Part shown: piece by piece, positions 53,924-63,899 of the stretch
Layout of the letters: each line of letters opens with the position of its first letter
Numbering within the stretch: position 1 is the stretch's first letter
NCBI RefSeq assembly: GCF_018904615.1
Contig: NZ_JADCNH010000012.1
Location: 49,030 to 113,029 of the forward strand
DNA length: 64,000 nucleotides
Origin: Verticiella alkaliphila
GTDB taxonomy: Bacteria > Pseudomonadota > Gammaproteobacteria > Burkholderiales > Burkholderiaceae_B
Direction of reading: 5' to 3'
Notes under the pieces: generated by a model
What the model was told of the DNA's origin: nothing
Seen by the model: only the letters and a program-made list of their open reading frames with translations
Database searches by the model: none
Translations under genes and position numbers: made by a program

Positions 53924-53945
53924 GCGCCGGCCGCTGCGCCGGCGC
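53924..53945. terminator. Hairpin after hipA, before glmS stop
   Basis: GCGCCGGC and GCCGGCGC form a perfect 8 bp stem with a 6-base loop right after the hipA stop, followed by CCCCTCTT. It lies between convergent stops. Confidence 0.5.
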
Positions 53946-53951
53946 CCCCTC

Positions 53952-55787
53952 TTACTCCACCGTCACGCTCTTGGCCAGATTGCGCGGCTTGTCCACGTCC
54001 GTGCCGCGGGCGCAGGCGGTGTGATAGGCCAGCAACTGCAGCGGCACCACGTGCACGATGGGCGAGAGCATGCCGTAGTCGCCCGGCATCTGGATCACAT
54101 GCACGCCGGGTTCGTTGGCGATGCGCGTGGCCGTGTCGCTGAACACATACAGCTGGCCGCCACGCGCGCGCACTTCCTGCAGGTTGGACTTGAGCTTTTC
54201 CAAGAGCGTGTCGTTGGGGGCCACCGTCACCACGGGCATCTGCTCGGTGACCAAAGCCAGCGGGCCGTGCTTGAGCTCGCCGGCCGGGTAGCCTTCGGCG
54301 TGGATGTAGCTGATTTCCTTGAGCTTCAACGCGCCTTCCAGGGCGATCGGGTAGTGCATGCCGCGGCCCAGGAAGAGGGCGTTCTCGCGGCGCGCAAAGG
54401 TGTCGGCCCAGCCGATGATGTGCGGTTCGAGCGCAAGCGTGGCCTGAATGGCCGAGGGCAGGTGGCGCAAGGCCTTCAGGTGCTCGGCCTCGGCTGCATC
54501 GTCGAGCTTGCCTCGGCTTTGCGCCAGGGTGAGCGCGAGCAGGAAGAGGGCGGTGAGCTGCGTGGTGAAGGCTTTCGTCGAGGCGACCCCGATCTCCACC
54601 CCGGCGCGGGTGATGAAGCCGAGCTTGCATTCGCGCACCATGGCGCTGGAGGCCACGTTGCAGATGGTGAGCGTATTCTCCATGCCCTGGCGGCGGGCGT
54701 GCTTCAGGGCCGCGAGCGTGTCGGCGGTCTCGCCGGATTGCGAGATCGTGACGACCAGCGTGCTCGGGTCCGGCACGCTGGTGCGATAGCGGTATTCGCT
54801 CGCGATCTCAACCGCCGTGGGCAGGCCGGCGAGCGCCTCGATCCAGTACTTGGCCGTCATGCCGGCGTAGTAGCTGGTGCCGCACGCGAGGATCAGCACG
54901 CGCTGCGTCTCCTGGAATACCTTGTACGCGGCATCGCCAAAGAGCTCGGGCGAGATGGTGTCCAGATCCTGCAGCGTGTCGGCCACGGCGCGCGGCTGCT
55001 CGAAGATCTCCTTCTGCATGTAGTGGCGGTAGGGGCCGAGTTCGGCGGCGGCGGTGAAGGCCGGCACTGTGTGCACGGGGCGATCTGCGGCGCGTCCTTC
55101 GCTGTCGACCACCCACACGCGGCCCACCTGGAGATCCACGACGTCGCCATCCTCGAGGTAGAGGATCTGGTCGGTGGTGCCGGCGAGCGCCAGCGCATCG
55201 GAGGCCAGGTAGTTGGCCGACTCGCTGGTGCCCACGACGAGCGGCGAACCATTGCGCGCGCCGACGACGCGGTGCGGCTCGTCGCGGCAGAAGGCCGCGA
55301 TGGCGTAGGCGCCCTGCAGGCGGCGCACGGCACGTTGCAGCGCGTCGAAGAGATCGTCGTTGTAGAGGTGATCCAGGAGGTGGGCGATCACTTCCGTGTC
55401 GGTCTGGCTCTCGAACACGTAACCCGCGCCGCGCAGCTCTTCGCGCAGGGCTTCGTGGTTCTCGATGATGCCGTTGTGCACGAGCGCGATGCGTGGCTGG
55501 CCGCCGGGGCGCCCGGAGAAGTGCGGGTGGGCGTTGTGCGTGGCCGGCGCGCCGTGCGTGGCCCAGCGCGTGTGCGCGATGCCCGTGGAGCCGGCCAGGG
55601 CGTCGCGCGAGACGAGCGCCTTCAGGTCCGCCACGCGCGAGGTGCTGCGCGTGCGGCGCAGCGCGCCGTCCATGTGCAGGGCAATGCCGCACGAGTCATA
55701 GCCTCGGTACTCGAGCCGTTGCAGGCCTTCGACGAGAATGGGGGTGATATCGCTGCCGAGGGCAACGGCGCCGACGATGCCGCACAT
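53952..55787 (-). CDS. glmS: Glutamine-fructose-6-phosphate aminotransferase (isomerizing)
   Basis: This 611-residue enzyme makes glucosamine 6-phosphate, the first step to UDP-GlcNAc and peptidoglycan. The N-terminal glutamine amidotransferase domain starts with the nucleophile Cys after Met (MCGIVG), so ATG 55787 is required. Two SIS isomerase domains follow ([29 protein letters not shown]), and the end [13 protein letters not shown] is typical. No glmS ribozyme is expected or seen in this lineage. It is convergent with hipA and divergent from an Lrp gene. Confidence 0.97.
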   Translation of the reverse strand: MCGIVGAVALGSDITPILVEGLQRLEYRGYDSCGIALHMDGALRRTRSTSRVADLKALVSRDALAGSTGIAHTRWATHGAPATHNAHPHFSGRPGGQPRIALVHNGIIENHEALREELRGAGYVFESQTDTEVIAHLLDHLYNDDLFDALQRAVRRLQGAYAIAAFCRDEPHRVVGARNGSPLVVGTSESANYLASDALALAGTTDQILYLEDGDVVDLQVGRVWVVDSEGRAADRPVHTVPAFTAAAELGPYRHYMQKEIFEQPRAVADTLQDLDTISPELFGDAAYKVFQETQRVLILACGTSYYAGMTAKYWIEALAGLPTAVEIASEYRYRTSVPDPSTLVVTISQSGETADTLAALKHARRQGMENTLTICNVASSAMVRECKLGFITRAGVEIGVASTKAFTTQLTALFLLALTLAQSRGKLDDAAEAEHLKALRHLPSAIQATLALEPHIIGWADTFARRENALFLGRGMHYPIALEGALKLKEISYIHAEGYPAGELKHGPLALVTEQMPVVTVAPNDTLLEKLKSNLQEVRARGGQLYVFSDTATRIANEPGVHVIQMPGDYGMLSPIVHVVPLQLLAYHTACARGTDVDKPRNLAKSVTVE

Positions 55788-55948
55788 GGTGAATCTCCCG
55801 GAAAGTGGGGGCACGCAGGGGATGGCGTGCAGAACTGGGCGTATTCTGAGGATATCGGCGAGAAATTGAATTGCAGAATTGTCTATCAAGTGAAAGAATC
55901 TGCCGTGCAATAATTGCTAGGAAATTTTATTTCATAGAAGACGCACCT

Positions 55949-56470
55949 ATGGTCAATATGGACAAGACAGACGGTATCGTGCTGGACGATCTTGACTGGC
56001 GCATCCTGGCCGAGTTGCAGGACGATGCCGCGCTGACCAACCATGCCCTGGCTGCCCGTGTTTTCTGTTCGCCCCCCACGTGCCTTCGGCGGGTGCGCCG
56101 CCTGACCGCACTGGGCGTCATCCAGTCGGTCGTGGCATTGCTCGACCCGGCCCAGGTCGGCCAGCCACTCACCACCATCGTGGAGGTGACGCTGGACGTC
56201 CAGACGATGGAGCAGCTCGATGCGTTCGAGCGGCGCGCGGTGGCCGAGCCTGCCGTGGTCCAGTGCTACCGGGTGAGCGGCGGCCCGGATTTCGTGGTGA
56301 TCGTGATCGCGGCGGATATGTCGGCGTATCACGCACTCGTCGCCCGTCTTTTCAATGCCGCTGCCAACGTGCGCAATGTGCGCAGCTTCTTCTCCGTGCA
56401 TCGGGCCAAGTTCGAGACCCGGGTCGTTCCGCCGGAGCGCCTCCCAGGGAGCGGCGGCACACGGGCCTAA
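55949..56470 (+). CDS. Lrp/AsnC-family transcriptional regulator
   Basis: The 173-residue protein has the AsnC helix-turn-helix (LDDLDWRILAELQDDAALTNHALAARVFCSPPTCLRRVRRL) and a C-terminal ligand-binding domain. It usually senses an amino acid. It faces glmS across 161 bp of AT-rich DNA. I chose ATG 55949 because the longer frame would begin in the promoter. Confidence 0.92.
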   Translation: MVNMDKTDGIVLDDLDWRILAELQDDAALTNHALAARVFCSPPTCLRRVRRLTALGVIQSVVALLDPAQVGQPLTTIVEVTLDVQTMEQLDAFERRAVAEPAVVQCYRVSGGPDFVVIVIAADMSAYHALVARLFNAAANVRNVRSFFSVHRAKFETRVVPPERLPGSGGTRA

Positions 56471-56668
56471 GGCGCGCGCCGCTGTCAGCCCGCGCGCGCG
56501 GAGCGCCATGCCCCTGCCCGTGTGTCGCGCCCTCGGTTCCGGCGACTGGCGGCTGTTACGCCCGGTCGCGCTTTGCACGGGCTGTGAGTGGCGGCGCGGC
56601 GGGGCTGGCGCTACGCTCTCATGTCGCTGGCTCGCGCGCACCGTCTGCGCGCACGGCGTCTTTTCTTC
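56471..56668 (+). other. Short gap after the Lrp gene with GC-alternating hairpin and an unsupported ORF
   Basis: The first 30 bases carry a GC-alternating segment (GGCGCGCGC then GCGCGCGC) that could form a hairpin. A 54-codon frame from 56508 overlaps the PhoD start by ATGA, but composition gives it little support. Confidence 0.3.
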
Positions 56669-58675
56669 ATGATCCTGTCCGTGCCCCTCACCGATCCTGA
56701 TTCCTCCGCCGCGCATCTGCCCGCCGTATTGGCGGGCCCCGTGCTGCGCCGCGTGGAGGCGCATCGCATCGTCCTCTGGCTGGCCGCGTCGCGTGCCCTC
56801 GATGCCACGCTCGTGATCGACTGCAGCCGGGACGGCTTGACCGTGTCGCATCGGGTGGCGCTCGATGGCACCTGCTGCCGCGAGGTGGTGGTGGGCCGTG
56901 AGGCCCGTCTGCTGCTCGTGGACGTGCAACTGCCGCAGCCACTGCCACTGGACACCCCCATCCGTTACGACATTCTGCTGAGCGAAGCCGGCGTCGAGCG
57001 CGGCGTCGCAGGCTGGGCGCCGCACCTGCTCTATCCCGGTCGCACCGCACTCGAGTTCGTCGTGCGTTCCCGGCTGGACAACGTGCTCTTCGGCTCATGT
57101 CGCAAGCCCAGCCATCCCGTGCGCGATGGCCTCGCGCGTGCCGACGCCGTCGTCATGGAAGCGCTCGATCGCCCGCAGGCGCGGCCGGCCTTCCTGCTGC
57201 TGTGCGGCGATCAGGTGTATGCCGACGACGTTGCCGGTCCGATGCTCTCGGCCATCCATGCACTCATCGGGCGCCTGGGCCTGTACGGGGAGTATCTGGA
57301 AGGCGCCGTGGTGCCGGACAGCGACGCCCTGTATGCGCATCCCGACGGCTACTACCGTCGCGAGAAGCTGTTGCCGGCCATCAAGTCCAACGACGACCTG
57401 CGTGAGCGCTTCTTTGGGGGCGTCGAAAAGCCGATCTTCACCAGCGCCAGTGCACACAATCATCTGGTCACGCTGGCCGAAGTGCTCGCCATGTATCTGC
57501 TCGTGTGGTCGCCAGTGCCCTGGCAGTTCGTGGCGCCCGCCATGCCGCCGCTGGAGGCGCCTCTGGCGCGCCGCTATCGCGCTGAAGCTGCGGCCATCAG
57601 CGGCTTTCGCGCGGAGCTACCCCAGGCTGCGCGCGTGCTGGCGAACCAGCCCACGCTCATGATCTTCGATGATCACGACGTCACCGACGACTGGAATCTC
57701 TCGGCCAAATGGGAGAGCACGGCCTATGGCCATCCATTCTCGCGGCGCATCGTGGGCAACGCGCTCATGGCCTATGCCTTCTGCCAGGGCTGGGGCAACG
57801 ACCCGGATGCGTTTGCCAATGTGATCCCTGCGGCCGAGCGGGTGGCAGAGAATCCGGACGCTACCGGCCACCTGGATGCCGCGCGGCAGGACGCACTCAT
57901 CGATGCCTTGCTGCAGACGCGGGGATGGGGCTATGCCCTGCCCACCACACCGCCACTCATCGTGCTGGACACGCGCACGCAGCGATGGCGCAACGACGAT
58001 CATCCGAGCCAGCCATCCGGTCTCATGGATTGGGAGTCCCTCTGCGAGCTGCAACAGCGCCTGCTCGATCAAAGCGCCGCCGTGATCGTGTCACCGGCGC
58101 CGATGTTCGGCGTGAAGCTCATCGAGATCATCCAGCGCGTGATGACCTGGACCGGCCACGCGCTCATGGTGGATGCCGAGAACTGGATGGCCCACCGCGG
58201 GTCGGCGGGCACCATGCTCAACATCTTCCGGCACACGCGCACGCCGGGCAATTACGTCGTGCTCTCGGGCGACGTGCACTATTCCTTCGTGTACGACATC
58301 GAGATTCGCGCGCGTGAGCGCGGCCCACGCATCTGGCAGATCACAAGCAGTGGCCTGAAGAACGAATTCCCCCGCCGGCTGCTCGACTGGCTCGATCGCT
58401 TGAACCGCTGGCTCTATGCGCCGGAATCGCCCTTGAACCGCCTCACCAAGCGACGCGACATGGAGATCGTGCCGCGCGTGCCGGATCGGCGCCGCGCCGG
58501 CGAGCGCGTATGGAACGGCGCCGGTGTGGGCCAGGTGTTCCTGGACGAGGCGGGTCGCCCCACGCTCGTGCTGCATCACAACGCGGATGGCTCGCCGCCC
58601 ACGCGGTTTCTGCCAGCTGGCGAGACGGGGCTTGTCAGGCGCTCGGCGGCAGATCGAGCAACACCCGCGCCATGA
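56669..58675 (+). CDS. PhoD-like alkaline phosphatase / metallophosphoesterase
   Basis: The 668-residue protein has the PhoD-like metallophosphoesterase core with LCGDQVYADD, FDDHDVTDDWN and VLSGDVHYSF, the usual three metal-binding motifs. It has N- and C-terminal extensions but no clear signal peptide at the chosen start, unlike secreted PhoD, so it may be cytoplasmic or act on nucleotides or phospholipids. ATG 56669 is the best start by position; no good ribosome site is visible. Confidence 0.85.
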   Translation: MILSVPLTDPDSSAAHLPAVLAGPVLRRVEAHRIVLWLAASRALDATLVIDCSRDGLTVSHRVALDGTCCREVVVGREARLLLVDVQLPQPLPLDTPIRYDILLSEAGVERGVAGWAPHLLYPGRTALEFVVRSRLDNVLFGSCRKPSHPVRDGLARADAVVMEALDRPQARPAFLLLCGDQVYADDVAGPMLSAIHALIGRLGLYGEYLEGAVVPDSDALYAHPDGYYRREKLLPAIKSNDDLRERFFGGVEKPIFTSASAHNHLVTLAEVLAMYLLVWSPVPWQFVAPAMPPLEAPLARRYRAEAAAISGFRAELPQAARVLANQPTLMIFDDHDVTDDWNLSAKWESTAYGHPFSRRIVGNALMAYAFCQGWGNDPDAFANVIPAAERVAENPDATGHLDAARQDALIDALLQTRGWGYALPTTPPLIVLDTRTQRWRNDDHPSQPSGLMDWESLCELQQRLLDQSAAVIVSPAPMFGVKLIEIIQRVMTWTGHALMVDAENWMAHRGSAGTMLNIFRHTRTPGNYVVLSGDVHYSFVYDIEIRARERGPRIWQITSSGLKNEFPRRLLDWLDRLNRWLYAPESPLNRLTKRRDMEIVPRVPDRRRAGERVWNGAGVGQVFLDEAGRPTLVLHHNADGSPPTRFLPAGETGLVRRSAADRATPAP

Positions 58676-59240
58676 AGGCCCGCCGCTCGCGCTTTTGCAG
58701 GTCGCTGCCCTGGGCCGACAAAAGGGACTCGGACACTTCATAGGCGTACAGCGCAAAGGCGCGCAGTCGGGCTTCGGCCAGGTCCAGGCCCAGCGCGCTG
58801 AAGCATTGCGCAATGTAGGACAATCGCGTGGCGTCGACCTCGTCGACGACCTTGCGGGCCATCGCGTCGCGGCGTGCCCAGGCACGCATGGCCAGTTCCG
58901 TGGCGGCGGCGCGCTTGGCCGCCTGACCGCGAAAGGGCAGGCTCAGGAGATCATGGATCTGCTCGGTCGGTGAGGTCTTGCGACGTTCGAAGCGATCGAT
59001 CACCTGTTCGGTGGCGGCGTTGCGCCAGGCCGTGAGCATGGCCTCGAGCAGCGCGTTGCGACTGCGAAAGTGCCAGTAGAAGCTGCCGCGCGTGACGTTC
59101 AATTCCTGCGCCAGCGTCTCGATGCGCACGGCATCCACGCTCTTGGCCTCGAGCACGCGCATGGCGGCCTCGATCCAGTCCTCACGCGTGAGCGAATTGC
59201 GGGCGGTGGGGGACGAGTCGGCGGTGGCCTGACGGGGCAT
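58635..59240 (-). CDS. TetR-family transcriptional regulator
   Basis: The 201-residue repressor has the TetR helix-turn-helix (AAMRVLEAKSVDAVRIETLAQELNVTRGSFYWHFRSRNALLEAML) followed by a ligand domain with no assigned effector. Its 3' end overlaps the convergent PhoD gene by 41 bp. It is divergent from the receptor/feruloyl-CoA-ligase pair and probably represses it through the dyads in the gap. Confidence 0.92.
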   Translation of the reverse strand: MPRQATADSSPTARNSLTREDWIEAAMRVLEAKSVDAVRIETLAQELNVTRGSFYWHFRSRNALLEAMLTAWRNAATEQVIDRFERRKTSPTEQIHDLLSLPFRGQAAKRAAATELAMRAWARRDAMARKVVDEVDATRLSYIAQCFSALGLDLAEARLRAFALYAYEVSESLLSAQGSDLQKRERRAFMARVLLDLPPSA

Positions 59241-59262
59241 GGCGGGATTCCAGGGCAAGACA

Positions 59263-59284
59263 TTCCATACGACATTGTATGGAA
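59263..59284. promoter_or_regulatory. Dyad TTCCATAC-N6-GTATGGAA near the tetR start
   Basis: Exact 8 bp arms lie 23 bp upstream of the TetR start codon, where binding would block tetR transcription. The CATAC/GTATG core is shared with the dyad at 59423. Confidence 0.6.
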
Positions 59285-59345
59285 GGCAGCGCAGCGCGCC
59301 AGCCCTGCGGCGCACCGCAGTGCATGGTGTTTTCCCTATACGTCT

Positions 59346-59365
59346 CCTTATCTACGTATGTAAGG
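59346..59365. promoter_or_regulatory. Imperfect dyad CCTTA-N10-TAAGG around TACGTA
   Basis: Sixteen of 20 positions are symmetric, and the centre TACGTATGT matches part of the perfect dyad at 59423. It may be a weaker TetR-type site. Confidence 0.4.
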
Positions 59366-59422
59366 TAGGGACAAACCCTGAATGCCACACTGACGCGGCA
59401 GTGCTACTGTTTCCATCAGTCC

Positions 59423-59442
59423 ATACACATACGTATGTGTAT
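59423..59442. promoter_or_regulatory. Perfect 20 bp palindrome ATACACATACGTATGTGTAT
   Basis: Every base pairs. It ends 17 bp before the receptor start, so a bound repressor would cover the promoter or block elongation. Length and symmetry fit a TetR dimer. Confidence 0.7.
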
Positions 59443-59459
59443 TGTGAAACGAGGAGACA

Positions 59460-60605
59460 ATGATGAAAAAATCCTGCACGCAGTGGCTGGCTGCCACGGC
59501 CCTGGCGCTAGCCACCGGCCTGGTTCACGCGCAAGGCCTCACGATCGGCCTCACGCTGTCCACGTCCGGGCCCGGCGCCTCGCTGGGCATTCCAGAGCGC
59601 AACGCCATCGAGCTGTTGCCCGATACCCTGGGCGGCTTGCCGGTGAAGTACGTGGTGCTGGACGACGCCACCGACCCTGGCAATGCCTCACGCAACGCGC
59701 GTCGCCTGGTGCAGGAACACAATGTGGACGCCATCATCGGCTCGTCCACCACGCCGGCCACGCTGGCCGTGACCTCGGTGGCGGCTGAGTCCAAGACCCT
59801 GCAGATTGCCTTGAGCCCGTTCCGTCGCGCCGGCGAGGTGTTCGACTGGGTCCTCTCGCTGCCGCAGTCCGTGCCCGTCATGTCCTCGGCTCTCTTCGAG
59901 GACATGAAAAAGCATGGCGTGAAGAAGCTGGGCTTCATCGGCTTTGCGGACTCCTATGGCGAGGTCTGGCTGAACGACGTGCGCCCGCGCGCCGAGAAAG
60001 AAGGCATCGAGCTGGTGGCCGTGGAGCGCTTCGCCCGCACCGATCGGTCGGTGACGGCGCAGGCGCTGAAGGTGTCGGGCGCGCAACCCGATGCCGTGCT
60101 GGTGGTGGCCAGCGGCACGCCTGGCGCGCTGCCCATGGTGGCTTTGGCCGATCGCGGTTTCAAAGGCCGCATCTACCAGACGCATGGCGTGGCCAACAAC
60201 GACTTCATGCGCGTGAGCGGGACAAGCGCCAATGGCGTGGTCGTGCCCGCGGGTGCGCTGCTGGTGGCCGAGCAGCTCGCCGCCGACCACCCCAGCCGCG
60301 ATGCCGCCCGCAGCTTCGTGCGTCGCTACGAGGCCAAGTACGGTGCGCAATCCCGTGACCTTTTCGCGGGCTACGCCTGGGATGCCTACCTGTTGCTGGA
60401 CGAAGCCGTGCCGGTGGCGGCCAAGAACGCCAAGCCGGGCACGGCCGAGTTCCGCCAGGCGCTGCGCGATGCCGTCTTCGGCACGAAAGGCCTGGCCGGT
60501 GCGCATGGCGTGATCAACGTCTCCAAGGAAGATCACTCCGCCTATGGCGTGGATGGCCGCGTGCTCGTCACCGTGGAAGACGGCAAGTGGAAGCTGCTGC
60601 CATGA
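59460..60605 (+). CDS. LivK-type ABC transporter substrate-binding protein (no permease nearby)
   Basis: The 381-residue receptor has a signal peptide ending LVHAQGLTIGL and a type I periplasmic fold. It is a close paralogue of the receptor at 25088 in many motifs. No LivH, LivM, LivG or LivF genes are adjacent, so it may use the LivH/LivMG/LivF system encoded at 21-25 kb (inference). The stop overlaps the ligase start by ATGA. GAGGAGA precedes ATG 59460; ATG 59463 is an equal alternative. Confidence 0.92.
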   Translation: MMKKSCTQWLAATALALATGLVHAQGLTIGLTLSTSGPGASLGIPERNAIELLPDTLGGLPVKYVVLDDATDPGNASRNARRLVQEHNVDAIIGSSTTPATLAVTSVAAESKTLQIALSPFRRAGEVFDWVLSLPQSVPVMSSALFEDMKKHGVKKLGFIGFADSYGEVWLNDVRPRAEKEGIELVAVERFARTDRSVTAQALKVSGAQPDAVLVVASGTPGALPMVALADRGFKGRIYQTHGVANNDFMRVSGTSANGVVVPAGALLVAEQLAADHPSRDAARSFVRRYEAKYGAQSRDLFAGYAWDAYLLLDEAVPVAAKNAKPGTAEFRQALRDAVFGTKGLAGAHGVINVSKEDHSAYGVDGRVLVTVEDGKWKLLP

Positions 60606-62434
60606 GCCAAGCCTGTCTGGCCGCTTGGCCGGCGCTCGCCACACCGCGCGTATTGCGCGAGTCGCGGCCCGACGGCTCTTTCATCCTGCGATCGGCCGAG
60701 CCGCTGCGCGAGTACGACGCGCGTATCGGTGACTGGCTGGTGCGCTGGGCGCAGCGCACGCCCCACGCGGTGTTCCTGGCCGAGCGCGATGCCCGTGGCA
60801 CCGGGTGGCGACGCGTGACCTACGGCGAGGCGCTGGATCAGGTGCAGCGGCTGGCCCAGGCCATCCTGGATCTGCGCACGCCCCGCGAGCAGCCGATCGT
60901 CGCTGTCTCGGACAACAGCGTGAATCTCGGCCTGCTCAGCCTCGCGGCCATGCACGTGGGGCGCCCGATCGCGATCGTGTCGTCCTCCTACGTGCGCGTC
61001 GCCAAGGACATGTCCAAGGCGCATGCCATCCTGCGCCGCCTGGCGCCGGCGCTGGTGTATGCCGAAGACGGCGTGCTCTACGGCCCGGCGCTGGCCTCGG
61101 CCGGGCTGGACTGTCCGCAGGTGTATGCGCAGTCGGTGCCCGAGGGCGGGATCGACCTGGCCACCTTGCTGGCCACCGAGCCAACGCTTGCCGTGGACTC
61201 GGCCTTCGCCGAAGTCCTGCCGGACGACACGGCCAAGCTTCTGCTCACCTCTGGATCCACGGGCACGCCCAAGATCGTCGTCAACACGCACCGCATGTTG
61301 TGCGCGAACCAGCAGATGATCGCGCAGTGCTGGCCTTTCATCGAATCGCGACCACCCGTAGTGCTGGATTGGCTGCCCTGGAGCCATACGTTCGGCGCCA
61401 ACCACAACTTCAACCTGGTGCTGCGCAATGGCGGCACGCTGTACGTGGACGATGGACGGCCGATGCCGGGTCTCATCGAGCGTACCGTGGCCAACCTGGA
61501 ATCCGTGCAGCCCACGGTGTACTTCAATGTGCCCAAGGGCTTCGATGCCTTGTTGCCGCATTTGGAGTCACGCCCGGCGCTGGCCGCGCGCTTCTTCCAG
61601 AATCTGGATGCGGTCTTCTATGCGGCGGCCGCGCTGCCGCCCGCCACCTGGAAGCGCCTGGAGGACTGCGCCAGGCCCCATCGCGCGCAGCCGCTCTTCT
61701 TCACCACCGCCTGGGGCGCTACCGAGACCGCGCCGCTGATCACCAGCGCCCACTTCCCGCTGGATCGGCCGGGCAACATCGGTGTGCCCGCGCCAGGCAT
61801 GGAGCTCAAGTTCGTGCCGGCGCAAGGCAAGATGGAATTGCGGGTGCGGGGCGTGTCCGTGTTCTCGCAGTACCGCGGCGATCCGGACAAGACGGCTGCG
61901 GCCTTCGATGAGGAGGGCTTCTATTGCCTGGGTGACGCCGGCCAGCTGATCGATCCCGAGAACCCGTCGGCAGGCGTGCTGTTCGATGGCCGGGTGGCCG
62001 AAGACTTCAAGCTCGTCACGGGCACCTGGGTCTTCGTAGGCAACCTGCGCGTGCAGGCCGTGTCGGCCCTGACGCCGCTCGCGATGGACGTGGTCGTGTC
62101 CGGTCACGATCGTGACGAAGTCGGCCTGTTGGTGTTTCCGACGCCAGCGCTGCGCGCGCTGGCCGGCGATACCGCGGGCACGGCCAGCGGTACGGAACTC
62201 GGCCGGCATCCTGCGGTGCAGGCGCGCGTGAAGGCGGCGCTGGAGCCGATCTATGCGGGGGCGGGGTCATCGCAACGCGCGCGTCGCGTGGTCATCCTGT
62301 CGAGTCTGCCGAGCCTGGATGCCGGGGAGATCACGGACAAGGGCTACGTGAATCAGGCCGCAGCGCTCGCCCAGCGCGCAGACGACGTGGCGCGGCTGTA
62401 CTCGGAGGACGACTCGGTGATCCGCATAGGTTGA
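60602..62434 (+). CDS. Feruloyl-CoA synthase-like AMP-forming ligase
   Basis: This 610-residue ANL enzyme has the P-loop LLLTSGSTGTPKIV, WGATETAP, GFYCLGDAG and FDGRVAEDFKLVTGTWV. The last of these is typical of the feruloyl-CoA synthase (Fcs) group, whose members attach CoA to hydroxycinnamates or related acids. The canonical C-terminal catalytic Lys region reads ITDKGYVN, also typical of the Fcs group. It is coupled to the upstream receptor (ATGA), giving a two-gene uptake and activation unit controlled by TetR. Confidence 0.85.
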   Translation: MSQACLAAWPALATPRVLRESRPDGSFILRSAEPLREYDARIGDWLVRWAQRTPHAVFLAERDARGTGWRRVTYGEALDQVQRLAQAILDLRTPREQPIVAVSDNSVNLGLLSLAAMHVGRPIAIVSSSYVRVAKDMSKAHAILRRLAPALVYAEDGVLYGPALASAGLDCPQVYAQSVPEGGIDLATLLATEPTLAVDSAFAEVLPDDTAKLLLTSGSTGTPKIVVNTHRMLCANQQMIAQCWPFIESRPPVVLDWLPWSHTFGANHNFNLVLRNGGTLYVDDGRPMPGLIERTVANLESVQPTVYFNVPKGFDALLPHLESRPALAARFFQNLDAVFYAAAALPPATWKRLEDCARPHRAQPLFFTTAWGATETAPLITSAHFPLDRPGNIGVPAPGMELKFVPAQGKMELRVRGVSVFSQYRGDPDKTAAAFDEEGFYCLGDAGQLIDPENPSAGVLFDGRVAEDFKLVTGTWVFVGNLRVQAVSALTPLAMDVVVSGHDRDEVGLLVFPTPALRALAGDTAGTASGTELGRHPAVQARVKAALEPIYAGAGSSQRARRVVILSSLPSLDAGEITDKGYVNQAAALAQRADDVARLYSEDDSVIRIG

Positions 62435-62466
62435 CGCGCAGCAGGTGATCCGCAGCAGGTCATCGA

Positions 62467-62499
62467 CCCAGGCCGGGGGCACGCTGCCCGCGGCCTGGG
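62467..62499. terminator. Hairpin between convergent ligase and glmU
   Basis: CCCAGGCCG and CGGCCTGGG form a 9 bp stem with a 15-base loop, lying between the two stops. There is no T run. Confidence 0.4.
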
Positions 62500-62506
62500 C
62501 GGGCGC

Positions 62507-63880
62507 TCAGCGCCCGGCCTTGTCGGCCTTCACCGGTCGGCGCCAGCCCTCGATGGCTTTCTGCGGCGAGCGTGACACGGTCAAGGTATCGGCCGGCGCA
62601 TCCCGCGTGAGGGTGGTGCCCGCGCCCACGGTCGCGCCGCGCTTGACGGTGACGGGGGCCACGAGTTGGGTGTCCGAGCCGATGAACGCGTCGTCCTCGA
62701 TGACGGTGCGGTGCTTGTTCACGCCATCGTAGTTGCAGGTGATGGTGCCCGCGCCGATGTTCACGCGCTGGCCCACGGTGGCGTCACCCACGTAGGACAG
62801 GTGATTCGCCTTGCTGTCGGCACCGAAGCGGGCGTTCTTGACCTCGACGAAGTTGCCCACGCGGCTGCGCTCGCCCAGCACGGTGCCGGGACGCAGGCGC
62901 GCGTAGGGCCCGACGTTGGCGCCGGCGCCGACGTCGGCCTCTTCCAGGTGGCTGAACGCTTCGATGCGCGCGCCCGGGCCCACCCGGACGTTGCGCAGCA
63001 CGCAATTCGGACCGACGATCACGCCGTCCGCAAGCTCGACTTCGCCTTCGAAGACACAATTCACGTCGATGAAAACGTCGCGACCGCACAGAAGACCGCC
63101 GCGCACGTCGATGCGGGCCGGGTCGGCCAGCGTGACGCCCGCCTCCAGCAGCCGCTCGGCCTGGTGGCGCTGATAGAGGCGTTCGAGTTCGGCCTGCTGG
63201 GCGCGGCTGTTGACGCCGAGCGTCTCCCACGCGTGCCCGGGCGCCGCGCTGCGCACCGGCACGCCGGCTGCCACGGCCGCGGCGATCACGTCCGTGAGGT
63301 AGTACTCACCCTGCGCGTTGTCGTTGGTGAGGCCGGCGAGCCAGCCGCGCAGGGCGTCCGTGGGCGCGGCCAGGATGCCGGTGTTGACTTCGTCGATGGC
63401 CTGTTCGGCAGGCGAGGCATCCTTATGCTCGACGATGCGCCGGATCTCGCCCGCGTCGTCGCGCACGATGCGCCCGTAGCCCGTCGGGTCCGGCAGCTGT
63501 ACCGTGAGCACGCCCAGGCCCTGGGCCGCGGCGTCGACCAGGCCGCGCAGCGTGGCTTCGCTCACGAGCGGCACGTCGCCATACAGGACCAGCGTGGTGC
63601 CGCCCGGCAGGAGTTCCGGTTCGGCCTGCTGGACGGCGTGACCTGTGCCGAGTTGCGGAGACTGCAGGACGCAGCGCACGTCCGGCTGGCCCGCGCAGGC
63701 TGCCTGGACCTGCTCGGCGCCATGGCCGGTGACGATGACGATGCGCTGCGGCGAGAGCGCGCGGGCGGTGCCCACGACGTGAGCGAGCATGGAGCGCCCG
63801 GCCAGGGTGTGCAGGACTTTCGGCAGGTCAGAGCGCATGCGCTTGCCCATGCCGGCGGCCAGGATGACGATGTTGAGCAT
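62507..63880 (-). CDS. glmU: Bifunctional UDP-N-acetylglucosamine pyrophosphorylase / glucosamine-1-phosphate N-acetyltransferase
   Basis: The 457-residue enzyme has the pyrophosphorylase domain ([33 protein letters not shown]) and a C-terminal left-handed beta-helix acetyltransferase domain with [18 protein letters not shown]. It makes UDP-GlcNAc and belongs to the same pathway as GlmS, 7 kb away. ATG 63880 gives the canonical [10 protein letters not shown] start; an upstream start overlaps the preceding gene's stop region. Confidence 0.97.
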   Translation of the reverse strand: MLNIVILAAGMGKRMRSDLPKVLHTLAGRSMLAHVVGTARALSPQRIVIVTGHGAEQVQAACAGQPDVRCVLQSPQLGTGHAVQQAEPELLPGGTTLVLYGDVPLVSEATLRGLVDAAAQGLGVLTVQLPDPTGYGRIVRDDAGEIRRIVEHKDASPAEQAIDEVNTGILAAPTDALRGWLAGLTNDNAQGEYYLTDVIAAAVAAGVPVRSAAPGHAWETLGVNSRAQQAELERLYQRHQAERLLEAGVTLADPARIDVRGGLLCGRDVFIDVNCVFEGEVELADGVIVGPNCVLRNVRVGPGARIEAFSHLEEADVGAGANVGPYARLRPGTVLGERSRVGNFVEVKNARFGADSKANHLSYVGDATVGQRVNIGAGTITCNYDGVNKHRTVIEDDAFIGSDTQLVAPVTVKRGATVGAGTTLTRDAPADTLTVSRSPQKAIEGWRRPVKADKAGR

Positions 63881-63899
63881 GATGGATCCAGGTGACGGC

